Of a DNA stretch of 64,000 nt, positions 10,180-19,367 are shown in pieces. A program made the translations under genes and the position numbers. Within the stretch, counting starts at the first letter, position 1. Each line of letters starts with the position of its first letter. Origin of the DNA: Nitrospira sp. (GTDB taxonomy: Bacteria > Nitrospirota > Nitrospiria > Nitrospirales > Nitrospiraceae); contig SWDI01000002.1 of assembly GCA_005116955.1 (NCBI GenBank), positions 890,185 through 954,184 on the forward strand. Direction: 5' to 3'. The notes under the pieces were generated by a model. It was not told where the DNA came from, did not search any database, and was given only the letters and a program-made list of their open reading frames with translations.

Positions 10180-11541
10180 ATGAACGCCAAAATTCTTATT
10201 GTCGACGATGACCCCGACATCGTCATGATGCTTGAGGACCGGCTCCATGCTTCCGGATACGAGACCGTCGCGGCCACCGAGGGACAACAGGCGCTTGACC
10301 ACATTGTTCACGAGTCTCCCCAGCTGATCCTCCTGGACCTTACCTTGCCCAAAGTGTCGGGACTTGATGTCCTCAAGCGCCTGTCCCAGATCAAACCGTC
10401 TGACAATATTCCCGTCATCGTCATGACCGCGCATGGCTCTGTTGAAGCCGCGGTTGAGGCCATGAAGGAAGGGGCGTACGACTTTCTGACCAAACCCCTC
10501 GATAAAGACCATCTGTTGATCGTGATTCGCAAAGCCTTGGAGCGAGATTTACTGCGACGCCAGGTCGCCTATCTCCGGTCTGAGGTCGACGGCCGTTATG
10601 CCTCCATCGTGGGCAACAGCCAGTCCGTCAAGTCTGTCGTGGAAGCGGCACAACGGGCCGCCAAATCCGATGCGAGTGTATTACTCCTCGGCGAAAGCGG
10701 GACCGGCAAGGAACTCTTCGCTCGATCGATCCATCAGTGGAGCCATCGTGGTGCCATGCCGCTCATCGTCATCAACTGTGTCGCCTTGACGGAGACGTTA
10801 CTAGAGAATGAACTATTCGGACATGAGCGAGGAGCGTTCACCGGGGCCGACCGACAGCAGAAGGGCAAGCTGGAAATGGCCGACGGGGGCACCGTCTTCC
10901 TGGACGAGATCGGAGACATGTCTCTTCCGTTGCAAGCGAAGCTGTTACGTGTCCTGCAAGACCGGGAGTTTCAGCGTGTCGGCGGGTCCAAGACCGTCTC
11001 GGTGAATATTCGCATCATTGCGGCCACGAATAAGGACCTTCGGCAGGCCGTGCGAGCAGGCCAGTTCCGCGAAGATCTCTATTTTCGACTCAACGTCGTG
11101 ACCTTCACGCTGCCGCCGCTTCGCGAACGATCAGGGGATGTCCCGGCCCTGGCCCAGTTCTTTTTGGATCGGCATACGAGAGATGCAAAACGACCAGGCA
11201 TGGCGCTGAGTATGGCGGCAATCGAGGCCTTGACCGGCTATCCCTGGCCGGGGAATATTCGGGAATTGGATAATGTGATCGCGCGCGCTGTCGTCTTGAG
11301 CCCGAAAGACACCATTGAACCGGAGATGTTGGCGCTTCTGGCAGATGACACTAGCCCCTGTCGAGACGAAGACCCTTTCCTCCCGTACCTGAACCTGCCC
11401 TACCATGAATCGATGGAACACCACAGCCGCTACATCATCGCGCGCGCGATGGAACTGGCCGAAGGCAATCAGACAAAAGCCGCGGAATCGCTCAAGCTTC
11501 AGCGAACCTATCTGGCTCGGTTACTCAAACAGCAAAAATAG
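10180..11541 (+). CDS. NtrC-family sigma-54-dependent response regulator
   Basis: The 453-residue protein has three domains in order. The receiver contains IVDDDPDIV at the start, the phospho-acceptor Asp near residue 53 in LILLDLTLP, and the Lys in LTKPLDKD. The AAA+ sigma-54 activator domain has Walker A GESGTGKE near 170, the sigma-54-contacting loop GAFTGA near 217, and GGTVFLDEIGDM as Walker B. A Fis-type helix-turn-helix follows (GNQTKAAESLKLQRTYLARLL). It activates RpoN promoters when phosphorylated. No histidine kinase is adjacent, so the partner and targets are unknown. ATG 10180 follows a GAGG ribosome site; an upstream in-frame ATG at 10117 would add 21 residues outside the receiver fold. 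Confidence 0.93.
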   Translation: MNAKILIVDDDPDIVMMLEDRLHASGYETVAATEGQQALDHIVHESPQLILLDLTLPKVSGLDVLKRLSQIKPSDNIPVIVMTAHGSVEAAVEAMKEGAYDFLTKPLDKDHLLIVIRKALERDLLRRQVAYLRSEVDGRYASIVGNSQSVKSVVEAAQRAAKSDASVLLLGESGTGKELFARSIHQWSHRGAMPLIVINCVALTETLLENELFGHERGAFTGADRQQKGKLEMADGGTVFLDEIGDMSLPLQAKLLRVLQDREFQRVGGSKTVSVNIRIIAATNKDLRQAVRAGQFREDLYFRLNVVTFTLPPLRERSGDVPALAQFFLDRHTRDAKRPGMALSMAAIEALTGYPWPGNIRELDNVIARAVVLSPKDTIEPEMLALLADDTSPCRDEDPFLPYLNLPYHESMEHHSRYIIARAMELAEGNQTKAAESLKLQRTYLARLLKQQK

Positions 11542-11591
11542 GCGAGACGAGGTGACTGGTCGACGGAGGGTTGCGACTGGGACAAGACGGT

Positions 11592-12353
11592 CTAGCAGAG
11601 TGGCACGCGCGATACGGCTAGCTGACGGGCTTCCAAACGAATCAGTCCCGCTCGGACATCCCGTTCTGCCTGCGCGTAGCGCTCGGCCGTGCCAATATCC
11701 GACCAGTAGCCCTGCAGATCATACCCGAGCACCGGCTCTCCTCGCTCGATGGCCTTCACATAGGGATCGATGATCGAAGAGGCCACTCCTTTCGACACCT
11801 GCCGGAGCACCCGAGGGTGCAAGATGTGAATCCCGGCGAACATACGTGACACCGTGGGAACGGAATCCGCAAGCCCTTTTCCGGTGATGCGCAGGATCTT
11901 CCTCTCCTTCTCTTCCACCTCAACGAGCCCCCAGCTGACCGCGTCCGAATCTTCCCGAAGCACCAACGTCGCCGCCGCATGGCTGCTACGGTGAAAATCA
12001 CAGAGCGCCTCAAGATCCAATTCCACCAGCGTATCCCCATTGAGAATCAACACGGGCTCTCCCGAAAAATGAGATTCCGCTTGTTTGATTCCACCGCCGG
12101 TGCCCAGAATGACCGGCTCATGCGAATAGATGATCCGCATCCCAAATTTCGAACCCGTGCCCAAGGCCTGTTCAATCATCGGTCCCAGATGATGCAGGTT
12201 GATCACGACTTGACGGAATCCATGCCGCTTCAGCAACAGGAGGTTCCAGACGATGAGCGGTACCCCACCAACCGGCAACAATGGCTTAGGAATGGTATAC
12301 GTCAGCGGTCTCAGGCGAGTGCCAAGACCAGCCGCAAGAATCATGGCCTTCAC
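11592..12353 (-). CDS. murU: nucleotidyltransferase, MurU-like (MurNAc-1-P uridylyltransferase)
   Basis: The 253-residue sugar-nucleotide pyrophosphorylase has the signature LAAGLGTRLRPLT at residue 7, followed by KPLLPVGG and the metal site LILNGDTLVELD near 104. Alone it could be any small NDP-sugar pyrophosphorylase. The gene 12 bp upstream is an AmgK-like sugar kinase, and that pairing is known from Pseudomonas. There, AmgK phosphorylates recovered MurNAc and MurU makes UDP-MurNAc, bypassing de novo UDP-MurNAc synthesis. The assignment therefore rests on context as well as sequence. A mannose- or glucose-1-phosphate specificity remains possible. Confidence 0.78.
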   Translation of the reverse strand: MKAMILAAGLGTRLRPLTYTIPKPLLPVGGVPLIVWNLLLLKRHGFRQVVINLHHLGPMIEQALGTGSKFGMRIIYSHEPVILGTGGGIKQAESHFSGEPVLILNGDTLVELDLEALCDFHRSSHAAATLVLREDSDAVSWGLVEVEEKERKILRITGKGLADSVPTVSRMFAGIHILHPRVLRQVSKGVASSIIDPYVKAIERGEPVLGYDLQGYWSDIGTAERYAQAERDVRAGLIRLEARQLAVSRVPLC

Positions 12354-12365
12354 ACGATCAGTCCT

Positions 12366-13478
12366 CTACTGCAATTCAGACACATACGGTGTGAGGTGCC
12401 TCCGGAGGGTATCCAGCTCAGGATATTTTTCAAGATTGCGCCTGACGTAACTCAAGACGCGGGGGATATCCGCTAAGAATTTCGAGTTGCCTTTGACCCG
12501 ATCAATGTAGACAAACCGACCGGCCGCCTTCAAATTGCGTTGAATACTTGTCAGATCAAACAGCCGTCGAAACGCGGCACGATTGGTCCAGACGAAGCGC
12601 TGTTCGGCCAGCTGATCGAGGTAGTACCCCACCAAATCGTCAACGAGGGCTTCGTCAAGTCGAATGTAGGCATCCCGTAAGAGTGAGGCCAAATCGTAGG
12701 TTGCCGGTCCCATCAACGCATCCTGAAAGTCGATCACGCCGAGCCGCAACCCGTCGACCATCAAGTTGCGAGAGTGATAATCGCGATGCGTAAAGACGCG
12801 TGGTTGCCCGGCGAGAAGTTCCGCGATTCCTTCGAACTCTCGTCTGATTGCCGTGGCGTCCCCATCAGGCAACGGGTTGCCGCAACGCGCCACAATTCCA
12901 TACTCGAGAAAATGGTCGAACTCCCACATCAGCAACGGCACATCGAAACTGCGGTGAAACGCCAGGCACCCAGGATCCGCCGGCGTCGTGGCGTTGATCT
13001 GCATCTGTACCAAAACATTGATGGCCTGCTTATACCGTGACTCCAAGCTTGGCGCATCCGCCTGGCTGACAGCCTCCGCCAAGGTCACATCTCCGAAATC
13101 TTCCAGATAGAGCAGCCCTGCGGACTGATCATAGTAGTGGAGTGCAGGGACCGGCACATTCGCCTTGGCCAGATGCGACATGATGTTGATGAACGGCAGT
13201 TCAGCGATCTGATGAATCCCCCCACTGACCGCCTCTTCAGATTGCTTGAAGCCTTCCGGCTCAGCAAGCTGCATCACGATCACCGCATGCGGTGGCCCGC
13301 CGGCAATGGTGGCTCGATAGTAGCGCCGATTGGAGGCATCACCTGCCAATGGCGTCAGCGCCTTCAAGACGAGGCCGGGAGAAAAACGAGTCTCAACGGC
13401 CTGCGCGATGAGGGTTTGATCCGGAGGAGACAGTGGAGCTTTCAACGGGGGTGTATTGGCCGACAACATACTCAGCAA
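12366..13478 (-). CDS. amgK: AmgK-like sugar kinase (aminoglycoside phosphotransferase fold)
   Basis: The 370-residue phosphotransferase has the choline/aminoglycoside-kinase fold. The catalytic loop HRDYHSRNLM lies near residue 228, followed by the metal-binding IDFQDALMGP. The ATP-site region near the N-terminus contains DASNRRYYRA. The family includes AmgK, which phosphorylates the anomeric carbon of MurNAc and GlcNAc. The gene directly precedes the MurU-like gene on the same strand, which supports a cell-wall recycling role. A second ATG nine bases downstream (13469) is a possible start. Confidence 0.8.
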   Translation of the reverse strand: MLSMLSANTPPLKAPLSPPDQTLIAQAVETRFSPGLVLKALTPLAGDASNRRYYRATIAGGPPHAVIVMQLAEPEGFKQSEEAVSGGIHQIAELPFINIMSHLAKANVPVPALHYYDQSAGLLYLEDFGDVTLAEAVSQADAPSLESRYKQAINVLVQMQINATTPADPGCLAFHRSFDVPLLMWEFDHFLEYGIVARCGNPLPDGDATAIRREFEGIAELLAGQPRVFTHRDYHSRNLMVDGLRLGVIDFQDALMGPATYDLASLLRDAYIRLDEALVDDLVGYYLDQLAEQRFVWTNRAAFRRLFDLTSIQRNLKAAGRFVYIDRVKGNSKFLADIPRVLSYVRRNLEKYPELDTLRRHLTPYVSELQ

Positions 13479-13530
13479 ATTATAGCGAGCATCCCACGAC
13501 TTGTCACGAACACCTCATATTCGATCGGCC

Positions 13531-13932
13531 CTACCTCAACACTTCTGGAATCGAGCCGACCGGCCTGAGACTTAACACCCGATGCATGACCGTCACGCCA
13601 ATCGCAGCTCCAACTGTATCCGCCACCCAATCCAACCAATTCGAATCTCGAAATGGAACGAACGCCTGGTGAACCTCGTCGCTCGCCCCATACAACGAGG
13701 CCAGGAGAATGGCCACTGGAATCGCCTGTTGTCTCCACGCATTACTCCCGCTTTCACGAAGAGCCCGGTAGCACAACGCACCGAATACCGCATACTCCAC
13801 GGCATGCAACACCTTATCACTGAAATGCGTAACGAACGGCACCTGCTCTTCCGGATGCGACTGCGCGGATAAATAAAAAATGAGCCCGGCATAGCCACAC
13901 ACCGGCCCCCAATACCGAAGAAAGTTCACCAT
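13531..13932 (-). CDS. VanZ-like membrane protein
   Basis: The 133-residue integral membrane protein has several hydrophobic segments and VanZ-family signatures. A SDKVLHAVEYAVFGALCY stretch lies near residue 38, and a SLYGASDEVHQAFVP motif with the conserved DExHQ near 80. VanZ-like proteins include the teicoplanin-resistance protein, but most have no known function. It reads away from the GH57 gene across a 100-bp divergent gap and follows amgK by 52 bp, so it may be co-transcribed toward murU. Confidence 0.85.
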   Translation of the reverse strand: MVNFLRYWGPVCGYAGLIFYLSAQSHPEEQVPFVTHFSDKVLHAVEYAVFGALCYRALRESGSNAWRQQAIPVAILLASLYGASDEVHQAFVPFRDSNWLDWVADTVGAAIGVTVMHRVLSLRPVGSIPEVLR

Positions 13933-14032
13933 CTCAACTCCTCGTGCAGATGTTCCATCACAAATCCGCCTGCAGATTGCATGCTCATACCCCCTATGAC
14001 ATACTCGCCAAGATGAAGGAGAATCGGCAGCA

Positions 14033-16234
14033 ATGAAGCATGTCCACGTCTGTTTTCTGTGGCATATGCACCAGCCTTATTACACCGACCCGGTAGCCGG
14101 ATCGGCCAGCATGCCATGGGTGCGCCTGCATGCGACCAAGGCCTATTACGATATGGCCTATCTGTTGGAGAAATTCCCCGGTGTACGCGCCACATTCAAT
14201 TTTACGCCGTCTCTCCTCTTGCAGTTACAGGAGATCGGTAGCGGGAAGATCCTCGATCTGTTTCTCGAACATGCACAACGCCCAGCGGCCAGCCTCACCC
14301 TTGAAGAAAAGGCCTTTTTGGTCCGTCATTTCTTTTCAGCCAACTGGGCAACCATGGTGCGCCCCTATCCACGATACCATGAGTTGCTGGTGAAACGTGG
14401 ACTGGACGTCCCGGGGCATGATCTCCACCGCGTCGCCCGTCAATTCTCCACACAAGAGTTGCTAGATCTCCAAGTCTGGCACAACCTCGCCTGGTTCGGA
14501 TATGGCACCGTTCAACAATATCCTCGTCTGGCTGCGCTGCGCCAGAAAAATCGCGGCTTCACCGAGGAGGACAAACAGGAAGTGCTGGAGTTGCAGCGGA
14601 TGGCCGTGCAAGACATCCTTCCGCTATACCGGCGACTCATGGAGCGGGAGCAAGTCGAACTCACGACGACTCCCTTCTACCATCCGATTCTGCCTCTGGT
14701 GATCGACACCGAGATCAACCGAAGAGCCAGACCGGATCTTCCCTTGCCCGCTCGGTTCCATGCTCCGGAGGACGCGGCAGCACAACTTCAACAAGCCGTC
14801 GACTTTCATCAGGCCACATTCGGCCGGGCTCCGACCGGCTTGTGGCCATCAGAGGGATCTGTGTGTCCCGAGATGCTTCCGCTGATCCATCAGACCGGCC
14901 TTCGCTGGTTTGCCACGGACGAGGGCATCCTCGCGCGTTCCCTGGGAATGTGCGGCCGCCAATGGCATCGGCAGTCCGCGCTCTATCAACCCTATCGCAT
15001 CGGTGAACCCGAACATGCGTTGACCGTACTGTTCCGCGACCGCGAGATCTCAGACGCATTTGGATTCGTCTACCACAAGACAACGCCCGAATCCGCAGCT
15101 GAGGATGTCCTGCGGCGTCTGCGGGGCATTGTCCACGATGCACCGCAAGAAAAGATCGTCATACCTATCATCCTGGACGGTGAAAATCCCTGGGAACACT
15201 ATCACGACGGCGGGGAACGATTTCTTTCACTTCTATACGAAGCCTTCACCACTCACAAACTGGATCACGACGGACAGATCCTGGTCCAGGCCTCCACCAT
15301 GTTGGATGCGATGACTGCCGTGCAACCCACACAACAGCTCCCCTGCCTCCATTCAGGATCCTGGATCAATTCCGACTACAAGATCTGGATCGGGCACTAC
15401 GAAGACAATCGCGGGTGGGATCTCCTCGGTCACACCCGTACACAACTGGTGAATCTCGCACAGAGTCTTCCGCCTGACCGTGCACAAGCGGCCTGGCAAG
15501 AACTCTACGCCGCCGAAGGGAGCGACTGGTTCTGGTGGTACGGCGATGATTTCGATACCGATTTCAAGCCTGAATTCGACCGGCTCTTCCGCACCCATCT
15601 TCGGAATGTCTGGACGCATATGGGCATCCCGCCCCCCGATCAACTGAATACTCCGATCTGCACGAGGGCCATCGCCTCAGAATCCGATTCAGTCCAACAG
15701 CCGCTCGTCCTGTTGAATCCCACAATCGACGGCATCGTGACCGACTTTTTCGAATGGCGTGGCGCGGGAAACATCAACACTCAGCCCCCGCTTGGAGCCA
15801 TGTGGAAAGCCGATGGACTCTTCACGGCGATCCAATTCGGTTGGACCTCAAATCAGCTCGTGATGAGATTCGACCCAGACGAAACGAGTGCGACACGACA
15901 GGGCCTCGACGTTGATATTCGGTTGCAAGGGCCTCAATGTACTTTTCGGCTGACATTTGCGCTTACCTCGCCAGGCCCGGAGGCTTTTCTCTTGTCTCGC
16001 CAAACCCAGGCAGATGCCTGGCAAGAGATCGCCTCCTATCGGTCAATCAAGGCCCACACCATTCTGGAGTTGGCCGTCCCTTGGAAAGAGCTGTGCCTGG
16101 AACAAGGGAATACGACCCAGATGTCGATCATCGTGCGAGAACACGGCCTCGAAGTCGCTCGCTATCCTGGCCATCATCCGGCCGTCCTGACCGTACCTGG
16201 GCCGGAATTTGAGGCCGAACTGTGGAGAGTGTGA
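14033..16234 (+). CDS. glycoside hydrolase family 57 protein
   Basis: The 733-residue GH57 enzyme acts on alpha-glucans; the family includes amylases, amylopullulanases and glucanotransferases. It opens with the family hallmark HMHQPYY. The likely nucleophile is the Glu in GLWPSEGSVCPE near residue 265, and the likely acid/base is the Asp in IILDGENPWEHYHDG near 382. The C-terminal 200 residues form a beta-rich domain often appended to bacterial GH57. There is no signal peptide, so it probably acts on cytoplasmic glycogen-like polymer. galT and cca follow closely on the same strand. The precise substrate cannot be read from sequence. Confidence 0.92.
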   Translation: MKHVHVCFLWHMHQPYYTDPVAGSASMPWVRLHATKAYYDMAYLLEKFPGVRATFNFTPSLLLQLQEIGSGKILDLFLEHAQRPAASLTLEEKAFLVRHFFSANWATMVRPYPRYHELLVKRGLDVPGHDLHRVARQFSTQELLDLQVWHNLAWFGYGTVQQYPRLAALRQKNRGFTEEDKQEVLELQRMAVQDILPLYRRLMEREQVELTTTPFYHPILPLVIDTEINRRARPDLPLPARFHAPEDAAAQLQQAVDFHQATFGRAPTGLWPSEGSVCPEMLPLIHQTGLRWFATDEGILARSLGMCGRQWHRQSALYQPYRIGEPEHALTVLFRDREISDAFGFVYHKTTPESAAEDVLRRLRGIVHDAPQEKIVIPIILDGENPWEHYHDGGERFLSLLYEAFTTHKLDHDGQILVQASTMLDAMTAVQPTQQLPCLHSGSWINSDYKIWIGHYEDNRGWDLLGHTRTQLVNLAQSLPPDRAQAAWQELYAAEGSDWFWWYGDDFDTDFKPEFDRLFRTHLRNVWTHMGIPPPDQLNTPICTRAIASESDSVQQPLVLLNPTIDGIVTDFFEWRGAGNINTQPPLGAMWKADGLFTAIQFGWTSNQLVMRFDPDETSATRQGLDVDIRLQGPQCTFRLTFALTSPGPEAFLLSRQTQADAWQEIASYRSIKAHTILELAVPWKELCLEQGNTTQMSIIVREHGLEVARYPGHHPAVLTVPGPEFEAELWRV

Positions 16235-16270
16235 CCATCGTAAGGGATTGAGATTGTAGGAGGAGAAGAG

Positions 16271-17275
16271 ATGCCAGATCTAAGACGTGACCCCATTGTG
16301 GGCCGCTGGGTGATTATTTCCACTGAGCGCAGGGGTCGTCCACATGACTTTATCAACCTCCAACCGGCCCGACCGGTTTCAACGACCCTCTGTCCGTTTT
16401 GCCCGGGACAGGAACGGCTCACGCCGAAAGAAATCATGGCCTATCGGCCGCAGCCGGGCGGACCCAATTCTCCCAATTGGACCGTACGCGTCGTCCCGAA
16501 TAAATTTCCCGCGCTGCAAGTTGAAGGTGACATGGGTCGCGAGGGAATGGGACTCTACGACCGCATGAACGGCGTGGGTGCCCACGAAGTCATCATCGAA
16601 ACACCCACCCATGTCGAGGGCCTTGCCGATCTTCCGATCAAGAAGATCGAGGACGTGCTGTGGGCCTATCGAGACCGAATGATCGACCTCCGAAAAGACA
16701 TTCGATTCCGCTACATTCTCATTTTCAAGAACCACGGCGCGTCCGCCGGCGCCACCCTGGAACACAGCCATTCTCAACTCATCGCCCTGCCGATCGTCCC
16801 GACCAACGTGCAGGAGGAGCTGGACGGATGCCGCACGCACTATCAGCAGAAGGAACGTTGCATCTACTGCGATATCCTCCGGCAGGATCTTTCGGAAGGA
16901 GATCGCATCGTCGCCGAGAACCCAGAATTCCTCTGCGTCACACCCTTCGCGCCACGATTTCCATTCGAAATGTGGATCCTCCCCAAGCGCCATGCGGCGT
17001 ATTTTGAGGAAAGTCAGAAATCGCAGTTCGAGTTTCTGGCCCCGATCCTTTCGGAGTCGTTGCGCCGTATGGACAAAGTGCTCGCTCGCCCCTCATACAA
17101 CTTTATCCTCCATAGCTCTCCCCTTCATGAAAAAACCGGCGACTACTACCATTGGCACCTGGAGATCATCCCGAAACTGACGCAAGTCGCCGGCTTCGAA
17201 TGGGGCACCGGTTTCTACATCAATCCGGTGTCACCGGAGGAAGCCGCGACGTTCCTCCGCGAAGCAGAAATCTAA
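16271..17275 (+). CDS. galT: galactose-1-phosphate uridylyltransferase
   Basis: The 334-residue HIT-superfamily nucleotidyltransferase starts RRDPIVGRWVIIS, typical of GalT. Zinc ligands are suggested by CPFCPGQE near residue 40. Asn in KNHGASAGATLEHSHSQLI precedes the catalytic His of the HSH motif near 174. The C-terminal HWHLEIIPK motif is present. GalT exchanges UMP between UDP-glucose and galactose-1-phosphate; bacterial relatives of this type can also act as ADP-glucose phosphorylases. The GH57 neighbour 36 bp upstream makes a glucan/hexose-phosphate role plausible. A good ribosome site (GGAGGAG) precedes the ATG. Confidence 0.9.
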   Translation: MPDLRRDPIVGRWVIISTERRGRPHDFINLQPARPVSTTLCPFCPGQERLTPKEIMAYRPQPGGPNSPNWTVRVVPNKFPALQVEGDMGREGMGLYDRMNGVGAHEVIIETPTHVEGLADLPIKKIEDVLWAYRDRMIDLRKDIRFRYILIFKNHGASAGATLEHSHSQLIALPIVPTNVQEELDGCRTHYQQKERCIYCDILRQDLSEGDRIVAENPEFLCVTPFAPRFPFEMWILPKRHAAYFEESQKSQFEFLAPILSESLRRMDKVLARPSYNFILHSSPLHEKTGDYYHWHLEIIPKLTQVAGFEWGTGFYINPVSPEEAATFLREAEI

Positions 17276-18658
17276 GTGCCGACCCGCTTGCGCATCGAAG
17301 ATCCCACGCTTGCGGGAGCACTGCGCAAGATTGAGCAACTGGTTCGCCGCGCCGGCGGGAGAACATGGCTGGTCGGCGGCTCGGTCCGGGATCTCGTGCT
17401 CGGTCAACAACCTCGCGATCTAGACCTCGAAGTGACGGGTCTGCCGCCCGGTCAAGTTCATGCATTGCTGACTGAGCACTTCTCTGTCCAATTCGTCGGG
17501 AAAGCGTTCGCGGTCTTCAAGCTGCACGGTCTACCGGTCGATCTGTCCATTCCCTCCCGCGTGCTCTCCGACGACACCTCGATCCCCGGTGTACTGAGAC
17601 AGGCCGATCCCAATATGCCGATCGACGAGGCGCTTGCACGGCGAGACTTCACGATGAACGCGATGGCCTGGGATCCGGACACCATGGAACTGCGCGATCC
17701 CTTCAACGGTCGTGGCGACCTCGATGCACGGATCTTGCGCCACGCGTCGAGCCGATTCGCCGAAGATCCTCTACGCGTCTTGCGTGGCATGCAGCTGGCT
17801 GCCCGCTTTGAACTCACGGTCGCGCCGGAAACCGTGGCCCTGTGTCAAACACTCTCCCAGGATGGGCAACCCAGCGAGCGTCTGTGGGTAGAATGGAGGA
17901 AGCTGCTCCTTCAAGGGCGCACGCCATCGCTGGGTTTACAATTCTTACGTCACTGCGGCTGGCTCCGTTTCTATCCGGAGCTCGCGGCCCTCGAAGGCTG
18001 TCCACAAGATCCCATCTGGCACCCAGAAGGCGACGTCTGGATCCACACACTCCACTGCCTGGACTGGTTCGTTGCGGAGCGCACCGGTGATGAGCCGGAC
18101 GACCTGGCCGTCGGGTTGGGCGTCCTCTGCCACGACTTCGGCAAACCAGCCACGACCAAAGAAGAATATGGACGCGTCAGCTCGCGAGGACATGAATCGG
18201 AAGGGGCAGGCCCGACACAATGTTTTCTTGAGCGACTGACCAATCAGCACGGCCTGATTGATGAGGTGGTCCCGTTGGTATGTTGCCATCTTCGTCCCCG
18301 TGCCCTGCATGACGCCAACGCTTCGGACAGCGCAATCCGCCGATTGGCAAGGCAAGTTCAGCGCATCGACCGATTGGTGCGTGTGGCGAGGGCCGATCAT
18401 GCAGGCCGGCCACCGAAACAGTTTGATGGATTTCCCGCCGGTGAGTGGCTGTTGGCCCGAGCACGCCAGCTGGAAGTGGACCGTCAGACGCCTCCTCCCA
18501 TTATCATGGGCCGTCACTTGTTAGAATTGGGGATTCAGCCTGGTCCTGACATGGGCCGACTGCTTGATGACTGTTATGAGGCTCAGCTTGATGGGGAGTT
18601 TGGAACACTCGAAGATGGCTTGATCTACGCGAAAAGCAGACACTCCGCTCTGTGCTAG
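17276..18658 (+). CDS. cca: CCA tRNA nucleotidyltransferase / poly(A) polymerase family
   Basis: The 460-residue class II nucleotidyltransferase has LVGGSVRDLVLG near residue 33 followed by the catalytic RDLDLEVTG. The RRDFTMNAMAWD motif lies near 122 and the RFAEDPLRVLRG motif near 160. A C-terminal HD domain has LCHDFGKP near 283. The enzyme adds or repairs the 3' CCA of tRNA; HD-containing versions may also have phosphohydrolase activity. It starts with GTG immediately after the galT stop (TAA then GTG), so it is translationally coupled. The fold alone does not separate CCA-adding from A-adding enzymes. Confidence 0.88.
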   Translation: MPTRLRIEDPTLAGALRKIEQLVRRAGGRTWLVGGSVRDLVLGQQPRDLDLEVTGLPPGQVHALLTEHFSVQFVGKAFAVFKLHGLPVDLSIPSRVLSDDTSIPGVLRQADPNMPIDEALARRDFTMNAMAWDPDTMELRDPFNGRGDLDARILRHASSRFAEDPLRVLRGMQLAARFELTVAPETVALCQTLSQDGQPSERLWVEWRKLLLQGRTPSLGLQFLRHCGWLRFYPELAALEGCPQDPIWHPEGDVWIHTLHCLDWFVAERTGDEPDDLAVGLGVLCHDFGKPATTKEEYGRVSSRGHESEGAGPTQCFLERLTNQHGLIDEVVPLVCCHLRPRALHDANASDSAIRRLARQVQRIDRLVRVARADHAGRPPKQFDGFPAGEWLLARARQLEVDRQTPPPIIMGRHLLELGIQPGPDMGRLLDDCYEAQLDGEFGTLEDGLIYAKSRHSALC

Positions 18659-18794
18659 TCGACAACCCTGTTCCTTGAATCTCGAATTCTTACACCTTGA
18701 GTTCTAAATCCAAGTGCAACACGACAGGCCCTAATGGGCTACGGTGTTGCCATGCTAAAACAATGCTACACACACTTGAGTGCTGAAGAGCGTG

Positions 18795-19025
18795 ATGAAG
18801 AGCATGTTGATGGCAATCATGGCAGTGGCAGTGGCAGTGACCTTCAGCGCACCAGCGTTCGCCGGCGAGAAGAAAGAAGAGAAGAAGGGCGGCCACGTGG
18901 TGATGGCTGAAGAGAAGAAGAAGGATGGCAAGGCCGAGGATACTTTCGGCGATAAGAAGGAAGAGAAGAAGGGCGGCCATGCCGACACCTTCGGCGAAGA
19001 GAAGAAGGACAAGGGCGGCAAGTAA
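18795..19025 (+). CDS. small exported Lys/Glu/Gly-His repeat protein
   Basis: A signal peptide of about 23 residues (hydrophobic core, then SAPAFAGEKK) is followed by a short low-complexity chain built from KKEEKKGGH units. The motif KKEEKKGGH occurs twice and DTFG-type links occur twice in 50 residues. I do not recognise a family. The charge pattern and repeated Gly-Gly-His suggest a periplasmic ion- or metal-binding peptide, but that is inference. The start may instead be GTG 18780, adding five residues; I chose ATG 18795 because GAAGAG lies just upstream. A strong terminator follows the stop. Confidence 0.65.
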   Translation: MKSMLMAIMAVAVAVTFSAPAFAGEKKEEKKGGHVVMAEEKKKDGKAEDTFGDKKEEKKGGHADTFGEEKKDKGGK

Positions 19026-19051
19026 GACTCAGTTTGGTGAGGCTACGCTGG

Positions 19052-19081
19052 GGGGCTTTCTGCCGAAAGGGAGAAAGCCCC
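19052..19081 (+). terminator. rho-independent-type terminator hairpin
   Basis: A perfect 10-bp stem (19052-19061 with 19072-19081) encloses a 10-base loop 26 bases after the stop codon of the small exported protein. A T-rich but interrupted tract (GGTGTTTTC) follows. Confidence 0.7.
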
Positions 19082-19367
19082 TCGGTGTTTTCATTTCTCC
19101 TGAACAGAACCCCTATCCTCTTCCTCTCAGTCGTTACCAGACGTAACCCTTCTCCAACGACTTACCGATAATGAAGAGTGACCAAGATGGGCGATTCTGA
19201 CCGCACCCTCTCATATCTCAGAGCCTCATCCTGCTGATCGCTAGAGGCGATCAACTTTCATTCTTGTATATGTCCACTGGCTTCTGCAAGAATCTCGACG
19301 CCGAGATGAGTACAAGCCGTAGTCCTACCATGGACCACCGAATAGACTGCCGTGGCGGAGAAGTCTT
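19082..19367. other. intergenic region with a small inverted repeat
   Basis: No gene is seen. At 19235-19253 TGATCGC and GCGATCA form a perfect 7-bp stem around a five-base loop, about 115 bases before the next gene. It may be an operator or an RNA hairpin. The last 12 bases hold GGAG, the ribosome site of the next gene. Confidence 0.35.
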
